Shown in pieces: positions 13,629 through 14,205 of a stretch of DNA of 14,205 nt. The stretch lies in NCBI GenBank assembly GCA_026702635.1, contig JAPPBZ010000209.1:1-14205 (forward strand), in the 5' to 3' direction. A model generated the notes under the pieces. That model had not been told where the DNA came from. It did no database searches and saw nothing but the letters and a program-made list of their open reading frames with translations. Source of the DNA: Bacteroidota bacterium. GTDB lineage: Bacteria > Bacteroidota > Rhodothermia > Rhodothermales > Bin80. The translations under genes were made by a program, and so were the position numbers. Numbering within the stretch: position 1 is the first letter of the stretch; each line of letters opens with the position of its first letter.

Positions 13629-14205
13629 TTATCGGCATCGAATCCCCTTTTTACCAGGAAAAAGGGCAGAGTTGCCGAGATCTTGTTCAATGCGAAGTAA
13701 TTGATTGTACTTTGCTAGTCGATCACTTCGGCTAGCGGACCCAGTCTTGATCTGACCGCTGTTGGTGGCGACTGCAAGGTCGGCAATGGTGGTATCCTCC
13801 GTCTCCCCCGACCGGTGGCTAATGACAGCAGAAAAATGGGCTTTATGGGCCATTTCGATTGCGTTCAGAGTTTCGGTGAGTGTACCGATCTGATTCAGCT
13901 TAATCAGGATTGAGTTTGCGGCATTTTCCTCGATGCCACGTTGGAGGCGTTTTGTGTTGGTCACAAACAAGTCATCTCCCACGAGCTGCACCCGATCTCC
14001 AATGGCTTCCGTAAGCAGGGTCCATCCTTGCCAGTCATTTTCATCAAGTCCATCCTCAATTGAGATAATGGGGTATTGGCGTACCCAATCTTCCCACAAA
14101 CGTACCATGTATTGGCTGGAATGCTTTCTACCGGGATCGCTTTTCCAGAATACGTATGCTCCGTCTTCGAACATCTCACTCACTGCCGGGTCAAGTGCAA
14201 TGAAC
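13629..14205 (-). CDS. eno: Enolase (phosphopyruvate hydratase), C-terminal part (partial)
   Basis: A glycolytic enzyme that converts 2-phosphoglycerate to phosphoenolpyruvate; also an RNA-degradosome component in some bacteria. Only the last 191 residues are present; the frame is open to the window edge (FIALDPAVSEMFEDG at the start of the visible part). The barrel active site is intact: the first metal-binding Asp in ALDPA (the usual Asp246 of E. coli), Glu in SIEDGL (Glu290), Asp in VGDDLF (Asp317), the catalytic Lys in ILIKLNQIGT (Lys342), the SHRSGETEDTTIADL loop (His370/Arg371/Ser372 region) and QIKTGS (Lys393). The protein ends normally at FPGKKGIRCR. The stop is 10 bp before the ftsB start. 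It heads the cluster seen on this strand; its promoter is outside the window. Confidence 0.97.
   Translation of the reverse strand, partial: FIALDPAVSEMFEDGAYVFWKSDPGRKHSSQYMVRLWEDWVRQYPIISIEDGLDENDWQGWTLLTEAIGDRVQLVGDDLFVTNTKRLQRGIEENAANSILIKLNQIGTLTETLNAIEMAHKAHFSAVISHRSGETEDTTIADLAVATNSGQIKTGSASRSDRLAKYNQLLRIEQDLGNSALFPGKKGIRCR

Noticed and set aside
13619..13690. 24-residue N-terminal extension of the FtsB-like protein
   Set aside because: It would overlap the end of eno by about 60 bp and exceed the normal family length; the ATG at 13618 has a better upstream site and a typical basic N-terminus.
1..14205. Search for defence systems, biosynthetic clusters, insertion sequences, CRISPR arrays and tRNA/rRNA genes
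   Set aside because: No transposase, integrase, nuclease, toxin-antitoxin, direct repeat array or RNA gene signature was seen; all substantial ORFs except two small ones belong to housekeeping families.

Overview
The window looks like a compact chromosomal segment from a Gram-negative (two-membrane) bacterium of the Bacteroidota/Rhodothermota (FCB) group. Evidence: two lipopolysaccharide-export genes (an LptF/LptG permease and a large LptD), whose LptD C-terminus has the CW-x-MSF-x-WIPFG pattern I associate with Bacteroidota-type LptD; a DUF3467 protein; few good Shine-Dalgarno sequences; and roughly 50% GC. Placement within the group (a marine Rhodothermota/Balneolota relative is my guess) is inference. 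No mobile elements, CRISPR arrays, tRNAs, rRNAs or phage genes were seen. Everything reads as vertically inherited housekeeping sequence.

Layout. 1-192 (-): start of an IscA/HesB-type Fe-S protein running off the left edge. 253-1485 (-): M20D-type metal-dependent amidohydrolase. 1486-1692: an unusual ~200 bp gap with short coding-like fragments in several frames. 1693-2628 (-): ribosome-assembly GTPase RsgA. 2710-2946 (+): small acidic protein of unknown function. 2943-5423 (-): Lon protease. 5573-6559 (+): cysteine synthase/cystathionine beta-synthase-like enzyme, followed by 6578-6907 (+) DUF3467 protein. 6908-7975 (-): LptF/LptG permease. 8068-9240 (+): succinyl-CoA synthetase beta subunit, followed by 9249-9659 (+) a GNAT acetyltransferase. 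14205-9680 (-): a tight cluster read right to left: enolase (partial), FtsB/DivIC-like division protein, ROK-family sugar kinase, LptD.

How they work together: the right-hand cluster combines glycolysis (eno, ROK kinase), divisome (ftsB) and outer-membrane biogenesis (lptD), with overlapping or nearly overlapping genes that suggest co-transcription. The eno-ftsB pairing resembles that of Proteobacteria. LptF/G and LptD belong to the same LPS bridge but are in separate transcription units. RsgA and Lon serve ribosome maturation and protein quality control.

The architecture is the most distinctive aspect. All three convergent gene pairs meet with almost no space (3-bp overlap, 0 bp, 20 bp), and two have both stop codons inside one palindrome (TTAA, TAGCTA). 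Other points of note are a near-consensus promoter placed so close to lon that its mRNA would be almost leaderless, a perfect 7-3-7 inverted repeat just before the cysteine synthase gene, a ROK kinase that has lost all three zinc-binding cysteines, and an LptD with only three mature cysteines. I found no convincing undescribed multi-gene system; the best unknowns are the 78-residue acidic protein and the DUF3467 protein.
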